DNA of 64,000 nt, taken from contig JAOAPY010000002.1 in assembly GCA_025463135.1 (NCBI GenBank), forward strand, positions 1 through 64,000. The letters are read 5' to 3'. Under the pieces are notes generated by a model, which was not told the origin of the DNA, made no database searches, and was given only the letters and a program-made list of their open reading frames with translations. Positions 1-8,510 of the stretch are shown here, piece after piece. Made by a program: the position numbers and the translations under genes. Source of the DNA: Acidobacteriota bacterium. GTDB taxonomy: Bacteria > Acidobacteriota > Blastocatellia > Pyrinomonadales > Pyrinomonadaceae. Numbering within the stretch: position 1 is the stretch's first letter; each line of letters starts with the position of its first letter.

Positions 1-252
1 AATGGCTTGCCGTTAATCCGTATCGGGCCTTGAGCCACATAACCAGTAAGAAATTGCCCCGCAATTGCGCGCCGCCGTCAATCTGCTCTCGCGCTCGCGC
101 TGGACCCGGAGTTTTGCAAGAGGCTCTTCAGATTGTCGTTCAGGTTGGATCGACACAACGTGAGAAGGACAAAGCAGGCCGTACCAATTGTATTTAATCG
201 GCTAACAGGCCACTTCCCAAGCCTTCGACAAACTGAAGTTTGTCGTACACCA
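1..252. other. Left edge, no gene seen
   Basis: No convincing coding frame. The only structure seen is a perfect 20-bp palindrome at 226-245 of the CGACAAACT family that recurs elsewhere in the window. Confidence 0.5.
226..245. repeat. CGACAAACT palindrome, single copy
   Basis: A 20-bp palindrome built on CGACAAACT. It sits just past the stop codon (253) of the minus-strand methyltransferase, where a hairpin could end transcription, although no T-run follows. Related copies lie near 33.8, 36.0, 37.6 and 58.8 kb. Confidence 0.75.
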
Positions 253-1620
253 TCATCCAAACACTTCAATATTGCATACGGCAACCGACAGCTCGCGATC
301 ATCGTTACTGTCCGGATTTGTCGCGCACGGTTGCCAGGTTCGCGCGGCGCAAATCTCAAAAAGAAACCCCTCGGGACTGCCGGACAGCGGCCTAACTAAT
401 TTGATATCGATCTTCGCCCAGCCGTTTTGAATCAGGCAGACACCGCCAACATTTTCATCATTCAACCGGAATTCCAACTCGAGCGGCTGTTTTGCCAGCT
501 CGGGCATGTGGCAGGTCAAGTCAAATCGCAAACGCGACAAACAATTTGCCTGAAAACGAATCTGTCCGGTGCGGGCCATCCAGCGTGCCACCGGCGGCAG
601 AATCTCGGCCGCGTACCAACCACTGTTAAAAGACGCTTGCGCTGTCTGATCCAAAGCGCGAGGATTATTTTCATCGGCAGTGACCAGGTTGGGAAACAGA
701 GCATCTCGCTCGAGGTGCTCGCCATAAAACCGTCCCAGCGGTCGGTCCGAAGCCTTGACCAGCAGGTAACCACTCGCCGGCATCTTGATTTGGTATTCCG
801 AGATGCGCGCGAACACATAGCCCATCGCCATGTTGAAAGCGCGTCGCTCGTTGAACGACAGGCCGCGCAGGTAGTCGAGAAAATCTCTGTCGCAGCGCGG
901 CAATCCGTAATCGTCCGCCAACTTGAGCAATTCTTCGCAGGGCACACACACTGAATAGCGCGGCTCAGTGCGAACATGTCCAAAGAAGCGAGACCAACGC
1001 GCCAGGTTGGCTGCCTCGTCCTCCATACCGACATGGCCGTCGACAGCGATGAAGTGGCGCAGTTCTGTTTCGCTCATCTGGTCATAGTCTTTTTGCTGCT
1101 CGCGGTTCATGCACTCGACGCCGTGCAACGTCACGCCATCCGGCCGCAGCACACGCTTGATCTCAGCGAGCACCGCATCCTTGTCTGCGAACTCGACGTG
1201 GCCCATTACGTCCAGGCTCACCACATAATCAAAACTGGCAGCGGCAAACGGAAGGGCAGTCAGGGCGCCGGCCAGAGCTGAGCTGTAGCCGTTGCCGCGC
1301 GCTACCGCGGCGCAGTCCCGCGAGATGTCGATGCCGGTGACGCTCACGTTTTTGCGTTCCAGCAAAGCCAGCAGGCCGGCGCCGCACCCCAGGTCGAGCA
1401 CGGACGAGCCGCTGCGCACGTTGTCATAGATCCACATGGTGCGTGACCAGCGAATATCAAAGCGATTGATCGCGTCAAAGTAATCGGCATCCAGCATTTC
1501 ACTCGACGCATAGCGCAGCCGATAAAACTCTGCCAGGTCATCAATGCCGGCAAATTCGTACAGACGCGGGGTCTTAACTTGATCAGTCACAGTAAGTATT
1601 GTCTTTGCGTCTTCGCGCAT
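253..1620 (-). CDS. Class I SAM-dependent methyltransferase
   Basis: A 455-residue cytoplasmic methyltransferase. The SAM-binding motif LDLGCGAGLL lies near residues 75-84 and the acidic loop GIDIS near 96-100; this is the UbiG/Methyltransf_11 fold. The C-terminal 200 residues have no recognisable domain and may bind the acceptor. The ATG at 1620 lies inside a dispersed repeat and has no ribosome-binding site; a GTG at 1590, just past the repeat core, is an equally good start and would shorten the protein by 10 residues. The gene diverges from a second methyltransferase and lies near a Wzm/Wzt exporter, so polysaccharide or lipid-carrier methylation is likely. The substrate is unknown. Confidence 0.85.
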   Translation of the reverse strand: MREDAKTILTVTDQVKTPRLYEFAGIDDLAEFYRLRYASSEMLDADYFDAINRFDIRWSRTMWIYDNVRSGSSVLDLGCGAGLLALLERKNVSVTGIDISRDCAAVARGNGYSSALAGALTALPFAAASFDYVVSLDVMGHVEFADKDAVLAEIKRVLRPDGVTLHGVECMNREQQKDYDQMSETELRHFIAVDGHVGMEDEAANLARWSRFFGHVRTEPRYSVCVPCEELLKLADDYGLPRCDRDFLDYLRGLSFNERRAFNMAMGYVFARISEYQIKMPASGYLLVKASDRPLGRFYGEHLERDALFPNLVTADENNPRALDQTAQASFNSGWYAAEILPPVARWMARTGQIRFQANCLSRLRFDLTCHMPELAKQPLELEFRLNDENVGGVCLIQNGWAKIDIKLVRPLSGSPEGFLFEICAARTWQPCATNPDSNDDRELSVAVCNIEVFG

Positions 1621-1685
1621 TTGCGGGAAAGCACTCTAAGAAATCCGCGCAGAAGAAGTTCCCGCAAAGGCGCGAAGACGCAGAG
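1601..1685. repeat. Inverted repeat, TCTTTGCG/GCGGGA family
   Basis: Arms at about 1601-1628 and 1660-1685 are imperfect inverted copies (TTTGCGTCTTCGCGC ... GCGAAGACGC). The same family recurs at 8273-8355, and a single arm lies near 4900-4912. It overlaps the start of the minus-strand methyltransferase and fills the divergent gap. Confidence 0.7.
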
Positions 1686-1775
1686 TATTCAAGCTGTCAA
1701 ACTCAAACTACTAATTCACTATCAACCAAGGGTTATGCAATAGTAGCATCTTTGTCGGGGGGGCAAACCAACCAC

Positions 1776-2789
1776 GTGAAAGAGCGTTTGATCCAATATC
1801 TGCAATGCCCTGAGTGCGCGGCCGCTCTCGATCTACTCGCAACGCAAAACGACGGCGCGGAGATCATGGAAGGCGAACTGCTGTGCCGCAGCGGCGTTCA
1901 CTGCTTCCCGGTCCTCCGCGGCATACCCCGATTCGCCAGCCTCGATCACGTCGCCGCCGACAAAGCTGAAACCGCCGCCAAATTTGGCTGGCAATGGACC
2001 CATTTCACGCAGGCAGACGAACGCTATGCCGAACAGTTCCTGGCCTGGATTGCCCCAGTGCGTCCGGAGTTCTTTGCCGGCAAGGTGGTGCTCGAAGGCG
2101 GTTGCGGCAAAGGCCGGCATACGCAACTGGCTGCCGGCTGGGGCGCGCATGACGTGATAGGCATCGATCTGAGCGAGGCGGTGGAATCCGCTTTTGCCGC
2201 CACGCGCCACACGCCGAACGCACACGTGGTTCAGGCCGATATTTTTAAACTGCCGTTTCCGCGAATCTTTGACTACGCCTTTTCCGTCGGCGTGCTGCAT
2301 CACCTGCCGGATCCGCGTGCCGGTTTTAGATCGCTGGCTGGAAAAGTAAAGCCGGGCGGCCACTTGTCCGCATGGGTCTATGGCGCCGAAAACAACGAAT
2401 GGATCACGCGGTGGATAAATCCTTTGCGCGAGGGAATAACTTCACGCATCAATCCTCGCGCCCTGTTGCATCTGTCAAAACTCCCCACGGCCGCGCTCTA
2501 TCTGGCTACCAAGTTGATCTATCGTCCGCTGAACCAGGTCGGCAACGGCGCGGTTGCGCAACATCTGTTCTATAACGATTACCTGCAGGCCATTGCGAAC
2601 TTTGGCTGGCGCGAGCAGCACACGATCGTCTTCGATCACCTAATCGCGCCCACCGCTTTCTATATTTCGCGCGGGGAATTCGCCGCGTGGTGGAGCGATA
2701 TCGATGCACGCGACGTCGAGATCAACTGGCACAATAAGAATAGCTGGCGCGGCTTTGGAGAGTTGCCGCCGCACTCGAGCGCGCTTTGA
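1776..2789 (+). CDS. Methyltransferase with N-terminal zinc-binding (Trm112-like) domain
   Basis: A protein of 337 residues when started at GTG 1776. Residues 1-60 form a Trm112-like zinc module with cysteines at 11, 14, 37 and 43 (CPEC and CRSGVHC). A class I methyltransferase follows, with motif VVLEGGCGKG near 104-113 and IGIDLS after it. The frame stays open upstream to TTG 1599, but that stretch is repeat DNA overlapping the divergent gene, and the protein family begins near the zinc module; hence the GTG start. The motif I sequence is EGGCGKG rather than DLGCG, which is common in this group. Probably acts on a surface-glycan or lipid intermediate together with its neighbours. Confidence 0.85.
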   Translation: MKERLIQYLQCPECAAALDLLATQNDGAEIMEGELLCRSGVHCFPVLRGIPRFASLDHVAADKAETAAKFGWQWTHFTQADERYAEQFLAWIAPVRPEFFAGKVVLEGGCGKGRHTQLAAGWGAHDVIGIDLSEAVESAFAATRHTPNAHVVQADIFKLPFPRIFDYAFSVGVLHHLPDPRAGFRSLAGKVKPGGHLSAWVYGAENNEWITRWINPLREGITSRINPRALLHLSKLPTAALYLATKLIYRPLNQVGNGAVAQHLFYNDYLQAIANFGWREQHTIVFDHLIAPTAFYISRGEFAAWWSDIDARDVEINWHNKNSWRGFGELPPHSSAL

Positions 2790-2940
2790 TTGGAAAGATC
2801 AACTGAGTTCCCCGGTTGCCGGATCCATCGGCGTTTAGAAAGCGCACTTGCGCACCGTGCGTTGAATGCCGTGCCAGGCCGGGCGGACAAGTCCGCTTTC
2901 CAAACGAGAATTGACCACAGCAAGGCCGCAGGGCAGACGA

Positions 2941-4722
2941 TTGAAGATCGCACCACTCAACAAAGGCGCTGTCTCACGACCCAACAATATCATTGGCGTC
3001 TTGATCTTCATCGTCGCATTTCTCGTCTTCTTGTTTTCACCCGTTCACCAGGTAAGCGACTCTGACTTTTCCATGCTGCTCAGTCAGAACCTGCTTGAGC
3101 ACGGGAGCTTTAAATTAGACCAGTACCAGAGTCCTCGACCGCCCACGGTGGCCCGCGATGACTATGTCGAGGTCGGCACTTATCAACTGGAGCTTGTGAA
3201 CGATCACGTTTACTACTTCTTTCCGCCCGGCAGCTCGGTCCTTTCCGTGCCCTACGTCGCCCTGCTCAGGCTGTTTGGCGTCAGGGCCAAAGACGCCGGC
3301 GGCACTTACGGCGAGATGCGCATCCAGACCAGTCTCGCCGCCTTGTTGATGGCCGCGCTGGCCTTGGTCTTTTTCTACACCGCCCGATTTCTTCTCGATA
3401 CTTTATGGAGCAGCGTGATTGCACTCGGTGGTGTATTGGGGACGCAGGTTTGGAGCACAGCCTCGCGCGGGTTATGGACGCACACGTGGGAGTTATTACT
3501 GATCGGGGTCATTATTTTTCTGCTGGTCAACTACGAAACGCGGAGGCGGAAGTTAAGGCCCGTGTTGCTGGCGACCTTACTGGCGTGGGCTTACTTTGTG
3601 CGGCCTACCAGCAGCATCACCATCGTGGCCATCACCGTTTACGTCTTGCTTTATCATCGTCGTTTGTTTTTCTGGTATGCGTTGACGCTCGCGCTTTGGT
3701 TGGCGGGCTTCATCGTTTATTCCTGGCATAATTTTGGCAAGCTGCTGCCCAGTTATTACGCTGCCACACGGCTGAATTTTGGTGTGTTCCCGACTGCGCT
3801 CATCGGCAATCTCGTCAGCCCTTCGCGCGGCTTGCTGATCTATGTGCCGTGGATTTTGTTTACCGGATATTTGCTCGCCCGGTATCGTCGCGATTGGGAA
3901 TTCCCACGACTCATCTGGTTGTCGCTGGCGTGCGTGACCGGAAATCTGATCGTTGTTTCCAGCTTCAAGCATTGGTGGGGTGGCGTAAGTTATGGCCCAC
4001 GCCTGACAACGGACCTGGCGCCCTGGCTGGTGCTACTTACGATCCTCGGTGTCAGGGCCATGCTGCGCGAACCAGTGCAAAGGACGGCCCGCCGGCGCAG
4101 CGAACTTGCCCTTGGCGCTTTGCTCTTAGCTCTTGGCATCTTCATCCACGGTCGCGGCGCCACTTCAGTCAGCACGCTGCGCTGGAATGACTATCCCAAA
4201 GACGACGCCGGCATGGAGGCAAAGATCTGGGATTGGCGGCAGCCGCAATTTCTCGCGGGCCTGATTCAGAAGCCGCCTCCCAAAAACCATCCGCGGCTTT
4301 CGGGCGAGACTCGGATCGATATGGCGACGACGGCGGCGGACAAATATTTGTGGGACGGTTGGGGCCGACCCGAAGCCGGCTTTCGCTGGACGGACGGGCA
4401 GGATGCGAATGTTATTTTCGCTTTGGATGAGATTAGTGATCTGGGCTTGAAGATTAATGTTGCGCCGTTAATTGTTCCGGGATGGATCAGCGAGCAGATA
4501 CTTCAGATTGAACTCAACGGACAAGCTGTCGAGACCGTGACACTGAATCAGCCGGAATATACGGAGCTCGATCTAGATCTTCCGAAGGCCGTATTGCAGC
4601 ACCAGAACATCCTCACCTTCCACCTCCCGCACGCGACTTCGCCGGCAGCTTTGAAACTCAGCATCGACCAACGTCAGCTCGGCCTCGCGATAAAGTGGAT
4701 CGAGTTTTCGCCACCTAAATGA
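2941..4722 (+). CDS. Polytopic membrane protein, GT39-like
   Basis: About 593 residues from TTG 2941; an earlier in-frame start at 2866 would add 25 non-hydrophobic residues. The first hydrophobic helix is followed by a loop with an acidic pair (VSDSDF), as in membrane glycosyltransferases that use polyprenyl-phosphate donors, and then about ten predicted helices up to roughly residue 400. The last 170 residues are soluble and probably periplasmic. It sits between methyltransferases and the Wzt/Wzm exporter, so transfer of a sugar in surface-polysaccharide assembly is likely. No family was recognised with certainty; the acidic pair is the only catalytic hint. Confidence 0.65.
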   Translation: MKIAPLNKGAVSRPNNIIGVLIFIVAFLVFLFSPVHQVSDSDFSMLLSQNLLEHGSFKLDQYQSPRPPTVARDDYVEVGTYQLELVNDHVYYFFPPGSSVLSVPYVALLRLFGVRAKDAGGTYGEMRIQTSLAALLMAALALVFFYTARFLLDTLWSSVIALGGVLGTQVWSTASRGLWTHTWELLLIGVIIFLLVNYETRRRKLRPVLLATLLAWAYFVRPTSSITIVAITVYVLLYHRRLFFWYALTLALWLAGFIVYSWHNFGKLLPSYYAATRLNFGVFPTALIGNLVSPSRGLLIYVPWILFTGYLLARYRRDWEFPRLIWLSLACVTGNLIVVSSFKHWWGGVSYGPRLTTDLAPWLVLLTILGVRAMLREPVQRTARRRSELALGALLLALGIFIHGRGATSVSTLRWNDYPKDDAGMEAKIWDWRQPQFLAGLIQKPPPKNHPRLSGETRIDMATTAADKYLWDGWGRPEAGFRWTDGQDANVIFALDEISDLGLKINVAPLIVPGWISEQILQIELNGQAVETVTLNQPEYTELDLDLPKAVLQHQNILTFHLPHATSPAALKLSIDQRQLGLAIKWIEFSPPK

Positions 4723-4927
4723 TTCGGCTGTGCCGTATTCGCGCTTGAAAAAACCAGGGGGCTCAGCGCCAATCATATTTTGAGCAGTCAACGGAAGGGC
4801 GTAGCCGCTTCCGCACATCGGGCCGCGAAGACGTAGCCATGATTGCATGGTTGTCTAATCACTAAACCGAATCCCTTTGGCTGTTTGCCTTTGCTTTTTT
4901 CCGTCTTTGCGGGAAACTGCCTTAGTT

Positions 4928-6241
4928 TCAATCGCCTTGATTGATAAGCGACTGAGCAGCCACTCCCAGCCGCCGCGATGCAACCGACGCATTCAAGTTG
5001 GCGAGCCCTTCAACAGGCGGCGCGCAGGCCACGTTGAAAAAAAGCACGCCGTCGATCCAGTCATAACTGATCCCGTCCTCGCTGTGCACCGCAAACGAAA
5101 CTGAATAGGCATCCGTGCCCAGCCAGCAATCAAAAGCAAACGACACCTCAACAACTTCACCGCGTTCAACTTTGCCGAGCTTCGACTGCTTCTGTTCTGT
5201 GTTCACGCCGTACGCGTGTATGCCCAGGCGATTGCGAATGAGAAAGCCAAAGACCGGATCCACACACGCGCGCGAAAACCGCACCCGCATTTTGGCGACG
5301 AGCGGGTCGCCGGTATCGACCAGCTCGGCGTTCTCGCGCGCCGCATTCAGCAATTCGGCCGCGAGGACTTCCGCGCTGCCATCGCCATGACGAAAGGTGT
5401 AGCGCAGCGTGGAACTTGGCCGGCCCAGATCCTCGCCTGCCACCGCCGCGTGCTCGTCACCCATCAAGCCGCTGGATTTCACCGCTTCCTTGCGGTCATA
5501 GGCTTCTTCGCGCTCCATAATCAAACCCTGGTAACGATTCAAAACATCGCCGGGTTTGCCGTCCGTATCAATCCGTCCGCCATTCATCAGGATCGCGCGC
5601 GAGCACAGCGCCTTTACCGCCGAAGGATCGTGCGAGACGAAGAGGATGGTGGTGCCATTCTCCTGCATCTGCTTGATGCGACGCAGGCAGCGATGCTGGA
5701 ACACCGCGTCTCCCACTGAGAGGGCTTCGTCGATGATCAGGATTTGCGGTTCAGTGGAAACCGCTGTCGCAAAAGCCAGGCGCACGTACATGCCGCTGGA
5801 GTAGGTCTTGACTGGTTGAAGAATAAAGTCGCCAATCTCTGCAAAGCGTTCGATCTCAGGCAGCAGCCGCTCGGTCTCTTTGCGCGAGAAACCCATCAGT
5901 GCGGCATTCATGAAAACATTTTCGATGCCCGTGAATTCCAGATTAAAGCCGGCGCCGAGTTCCAACAACGCCGCGACTCGGCCTTGATGCCAGACATTAC
6001 CGTGCGTCGGTTCGAGTGTGCCGGTGATGATTTGCAGCAGCGTGGATTTGCCGCTGCCGTTTGGTCCGACGATACCCACCGTGGTGCCGGCTTCGATCTC
6101 GAAACTGACATCGCTCAGCGCCCAGAACTCTCGATGCCACTGCCAGCGCCCGCGCGTGAGCGACTCTTTCAGCCTGTCACCCGGATGCGAGTAGATGCGA
6201 TATTGTTTGGCAACGCGCTCAACGCGCAGGGCAATTGGCAT
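4928..6241 (-). CDS. ABC transporter ATP-binding protein for polysaccharide export (Wzt-like)
   Basis: A 437-residue Wzt/TagH-type ATPase. Walker A GPNGSGKS lies at 59-66, the signature YSSGM near 146 and Walker B ILIIDEAL near 168-175. A C-terminal domain of about 170 residues (270-437) matches the place and size of the Wzt carbohydrate-recognition domain, which in O-antigen exporters reads the chain terminus before export. The partner permease is at 7387 on the other strand; normally these genes are adjacent and codirectional. The start codon is only 24 bp from an array of 7-bp repeats, and no ribosome-binding site is visible. Confidence 0.93.
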   Translation of the reverse strand: MPIALRVERVAKQYRIYSHPGDRLKESLTRGRWQWHREFWALSDVSFEIEAGTTVGIVGPNGSGKSTLLQIITGTLEPTHGNVWHQGRVAALLELGAGFNLEFTGIENVFMNAALMGFSRKETERLLPEIERFAEIGDFILQPVKTYSSGMYVRLAFATAVSTEPQILIIDEALSVGDAVFQHRCLRRIKQMQENGTTILFVSHDPSAVKALCSRAILMNGGRIDTDGKPGDVLNRYQGLIMEREEAYDRKEAVKSSGLMGDEHAAVAGEDLGRPSSTLRYTFRHGDGSAEVLAAELLNAARENAELVDTGDPLVAKMRVRFSRACVDPVFGFLIRNRLGIHAYGVNTEQKQSKLGKVERGEVVEVSFAFDCWLGTDAYSVSFAVHSEDGISYDWIDGVLFFNVACAPPVEGLANLNASVASRRLGVAAQSLINQGD

Positions 6242-6264
6242 GGGAAGATTAGAGCATAAGAAGT

Positions 6265-6376
6265 GGTCAGTAGTCAGTTGTCAGTAGTCAGTAGTCAGTA
6301 GTCAGTTGTCAGTAGTCGGTTGTTAGTAGTCAGTTGGACTTGGTCCTGGGTCTTTGGCCCTTGATTTTGGCTGTTC
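6265..6376. repeat. Heptamer array, left arm of RAYT element
   Basis: Sixteen 7-bp units in strict register. The outer ten vary on AGTCAGT/TGTCAGT; the inner ones drift to GGTCTTT and GGCCCTT. The arm at 7290-7380 repeats the same order of unit types in inverted orientation, so the two form long, imperfect terminal arms around the transposase gene. Confidence 0.85.
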
Positions 6377-6414
6377 TGATCTTGCTCTCTGGAACGGCAA
6401 GTCAGTTACCCATC

Positions 6415-6444
6415 GGGCAGTCAGGAAGGGGACTGTCCCCGCTC
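6415..6444 (+). repeat. REP-like repeat, copy 1
   Basis: Begins GGGCAGTCAGGAAGGGGAC and continues into a short GGGGAC/GTCCCC hairpin. It is identical to copy 2 except that two bases are missing in the hairpin loop. Confidence 0.85.
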
Positions 6445-6493
6445 AAGTCCCACCAGCATCCAAGCCGCCATTACATCTCACAATCTCAGCACT

Positions 6494-6525
6494 GGGCAGT
6501 CAGGAAGGGGACCCTGTCCCCGCTC
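6494..6525 (+). repeat. REP-like repeat, copy 2
   Basis: A full 32-bp copy, direct to copy 1 and inverted relative to copy 3 beyond the transposase. A short hairpin with GGGGAC/GTCCCC arms is the usual substrate form for RAYT proteins. Confidence 0.85.
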
Positions 6526-6568
6526 AATCTTAAATACGTTCACACTGCGCGGCATGTCTCAATCTTCC

Positions 6569-7150
6569 TCAGCTCTTCCTTTTTTCAAAGCTATACCAAC
6601 CCATTTCTTTCATTGCCTGGGACAGCTTCTCCGAATCATCAGGCCACCACCAGTCATGATCCACTGCCAGGGGCATATCACTTCGTGAGTAAAATGATCC
6701 AAAGCCTGACCAATAATAATCGCTCGCAGATTTGACTAGACGCGCCTTGACCGGATTAGCATGGATATAATCTATTTTCTGTCGAATCATCCATGCGCTC
6801 CATAACGCGACATCTTTGAAGCTCTCTTGCCATACGTGATGGCCTTCATCCGTCTCCAAAAACTTGAATCGACTTTCTGCGCGGACGATTGCTTTTGCGG
6901 CGAGTGCTTTCAACTCACCGGTAAATTCCTGGATGCGACCATCCCGAGGATTGGCAATGAGGTGAAAGTGATCCGGCATCAGTGCGTAAGTGATCAGCCT
7001 TGCAGGCCACCTCTTAATCAATTTTCGAAGTTCATCAACGAAAGCTTGACAGCATTTCTCGTCATTGAAAACAGCAAGGCGATTGAGGAAATTGCCGCTT
7101 ACATAATGGAGTGCTCCTGGAAGATTGAGGTTCGACCATTTGCGAGCCAT
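6569..7150 (-). CDS. REP-associated tyrosine transposase (RAYT, Y1_Tnp)
   Basis: A 193-residue HUH single-strand transposase. The metal-binding HUH pair is H61/H63 (in MPDHFHLIA) and the catalytic tyrosine is Y128 in the typical context DYIHANPV. The protein is full length and starts at ATG 7150 after AGGAG. RAYTs nick and join REP hairpins; here REP-like copies lie on both sides (6415-6525 and 7213-7244), and outside these are inverted heptamer arrays. The whole unit fills the gap between the divergent wzt-like and wzm-like genes. The gene looks intact, so it may still be active. Confidence 0.92.
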   Translation of the reverse strand: MARKWSNLNLPGALHYVSGNFLNRLAVFNDEKCCQAFVDELRKLIKRWPARLITYALMPDHFHLIANPRDGRIQEFTGELKALAAKAIVRAESRFKFLETDEGHHVWQESFKDVALWSAWMIRQKIDYIHANPVKARLVKSASDYYWSGFGSFYSRSDMPLAVDHDWWWPDDSEKLSQAMKEMGWYSFEKRKS

Positions 7151-7212
7151 GCGAGATCTCCTCTTTGGTGAAGTGAATGCTCGAGTTTAGATCAGCTTTC
7201 TGATTTGAGTAA

Positions 7213-7244
7213 GAGCGGGGACAGGGTCCCCTTCCTGACTGCCC
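7213..7244 (-). repeat. REP-like repeat, copy 3 (inverted)
   Basis: The exact reverse complement of copy 2, located upstream of the transposase start. Together the copies bracket the RAYT gene. Confidence 0.85.
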
Positions 7245-7289
7245 GGTGTTTGCTTGCGTCGACTTCCGCAAAGTTCGCGATCAAAGTGG

Positions 7290-7380
7290 TCCAAAGTCCA
7301 AAGTCCAAAGTCCAAAGCCCAAAGCCCAAAAACCAAAGTCCCAAGACCAACTGACAACTGACAACTGACAACTTACAATG
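7290..7380. repeat. Heptamer array, right arm of RAYT element
   Basis: Thirteen units in strict 7-bp register: TCCAAAG four times, CCCAAAG/CCCAAAA, ACCAAAG, then ACCAACT and GACAACT three times. It mirrors the left arm in inverted order and ends six bases before the permease start codon. Confidence 0.85.
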
Positions 7381-7386
7381 CTTTAA

Positions 7387-8211
7387 ATGATCTCATCGCA
7401 AACAGCCCGACGCGCCGTGTGGCGACCTTTGTGGGAATTGCCGCGCCGCTGGGAGCTGGTGCTGTCCCTCTCGCGCCGGCAGCTGATGGCCCGCTACAAA
7501 GGCTCGGCACTTGGTGTCATCTGGGCGGTGCTGACCCCGGTGGTGATGATCGTGATCTTCACTTTCATCTTTGCGGGAATTTTTGGTGCGCGTTTTGGGG
7601 TGCGCAGCTCGCCCTGGGACTATGCCATCTATCTCTTCTGCGGGCTGCTGCCCTGGAACATGTTTCAGGAGTCGTTGATACTTTCCGCCACCACCATCGT
7701 CTCGCATGCAAACCTGGTCAAGCGCGTGGTCTTTCCGTTAGAGACTCTACCGATTGCCCAGACGCTGGCCGCGCTCGGCAACCAACTGTTCGGCACGCTC
7801 GCGCTGCTGGTCGCCACCGTTATCATTCGGCATGAGCTGCATGCGACAGTGCTGTGGCTGCCGGTGGTTTTGCTGCCGCAAGTGATTGCGACCCTGGGCG
7901 CCGCGTGGTTGATTGCCTCGCTGGGGGTTTTTCTGCGTGACATTGCCCAGGGCATCTCACTCGTGCTGATGGCCTGGATGTACCTGACGCCGATCCTCTA
8001 TCCCGAATCGATCGTGCCTGAGCGTTATCGGTTCTATGTCAACCTCAATCCCTTCACGCCGCTGGTGCGCAGCTATCGCCGCATCTTGATCGAAGGCTCT
8101 GCCCCCGACTGGCCCGGCCTTGGCTACTTCACAATTTTCGCACTCGTCAGTTTTATTTTTGGCTACTGGTGGTTCGCCAAGACCCGCAAGAACTTCGCCG
8201 ACGTGATCTAA
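7387..8211 (+). CDS. ABC-2 type polysaccharide export permease (Wzm-like)
   Basis: A 274-residue inner-membrane permease of the Wzm/TagG/KpsM family with about six helices. Typical elements are the amphipathic N-terminal MARYKGSALG segment, the helix ending LTPVVMI and the C-terminal signature NPFTPLVRSYR. It should form the channel with the ATPase encoded at 4928-6241. The ATG at 7387 comes straight after the heptamer array, so no Shine-Dalgarno site remains; the native promoter and leader seem to have been replaced by repeat DNA. Confidence 0.93.
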   Translation: MISSQTARRAVWRPLWELPRRWELVLSLSRRQLMARYKGSALGVIWAVLTPVVMIVIFTFIFAGIFGARFGVRSSPWDYAIYLFCGLLPWNMFQESLILSATTIVSHANLVKRVVFPLETLPIAQTLAALGNQLFGTLALLVATVIIRHELHATVLWLPVVLLPQVIATLGAAWLIASLGVFLRDIAQGISLVLMAWMYLTPILYPESIVPERYRFYVNLNPFTPLVRSYRRILIEGSAPDWPGLGYFTIFALVSFIFGYWWFAKTRKNFADVI

Positions 8212-8272
8212 CGGATCTAGAATCCTTGTAACGCAAACTTGATGCAAGTGGGTCAAGTTTTGAATCGAAACT

Positions 8273-8355
8273 TTCCTTGCGTGCTTTGCGGCTTGCGGGA
8301 AATTCTGTGTCGCCATTGAAGAGCCTCCCGCAAAGACGCAAAGCACGCAAAGGAA
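8273..8355. repeat. Inverted repeat, TTTGCGT/GCGGGA family
   Basis: Arms at 8273-8300 and 8326-8355 are about 28-30 bp each and nearly complementary (TTCCTTGCGTGCTTTGCG ...). It lies downstream of the permease gene and could act as a terminator-like hairpin. Same family as 1601-1685. Confidence 0.75.
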
Positions 8356-8398
8356 TCTTGTCGGTCTGAGGCGCAGCCTCGCTAGTTATTAGCCCAAG

Positions 8399-8500
8399 GC
8401 GTTCAGCAACAGGCGTTCAGAGTACCGCCTCTAGGCGGATAGTTTGAGTGGCGAAAAGCCCGACTGAAGTCGGTACTCTGAACACCTGTTGGTGAACGCC
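8399..8500. repeat. Inverted repeat, GTTCAGAGTACCG family
   Basis: Outer arms at 8399-8426 and 8471-8500 (GGCGTTCAGCAACAGGCG versus its complement) with an inner GACTGAAGTCGG palindrome. Related copies are at 11061-11170 and 40481-40541. It lies between the convergent permease and FecR genes. Confidence 0.75.
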
Positions 8501-8510
8501 GCTGCAAGGG

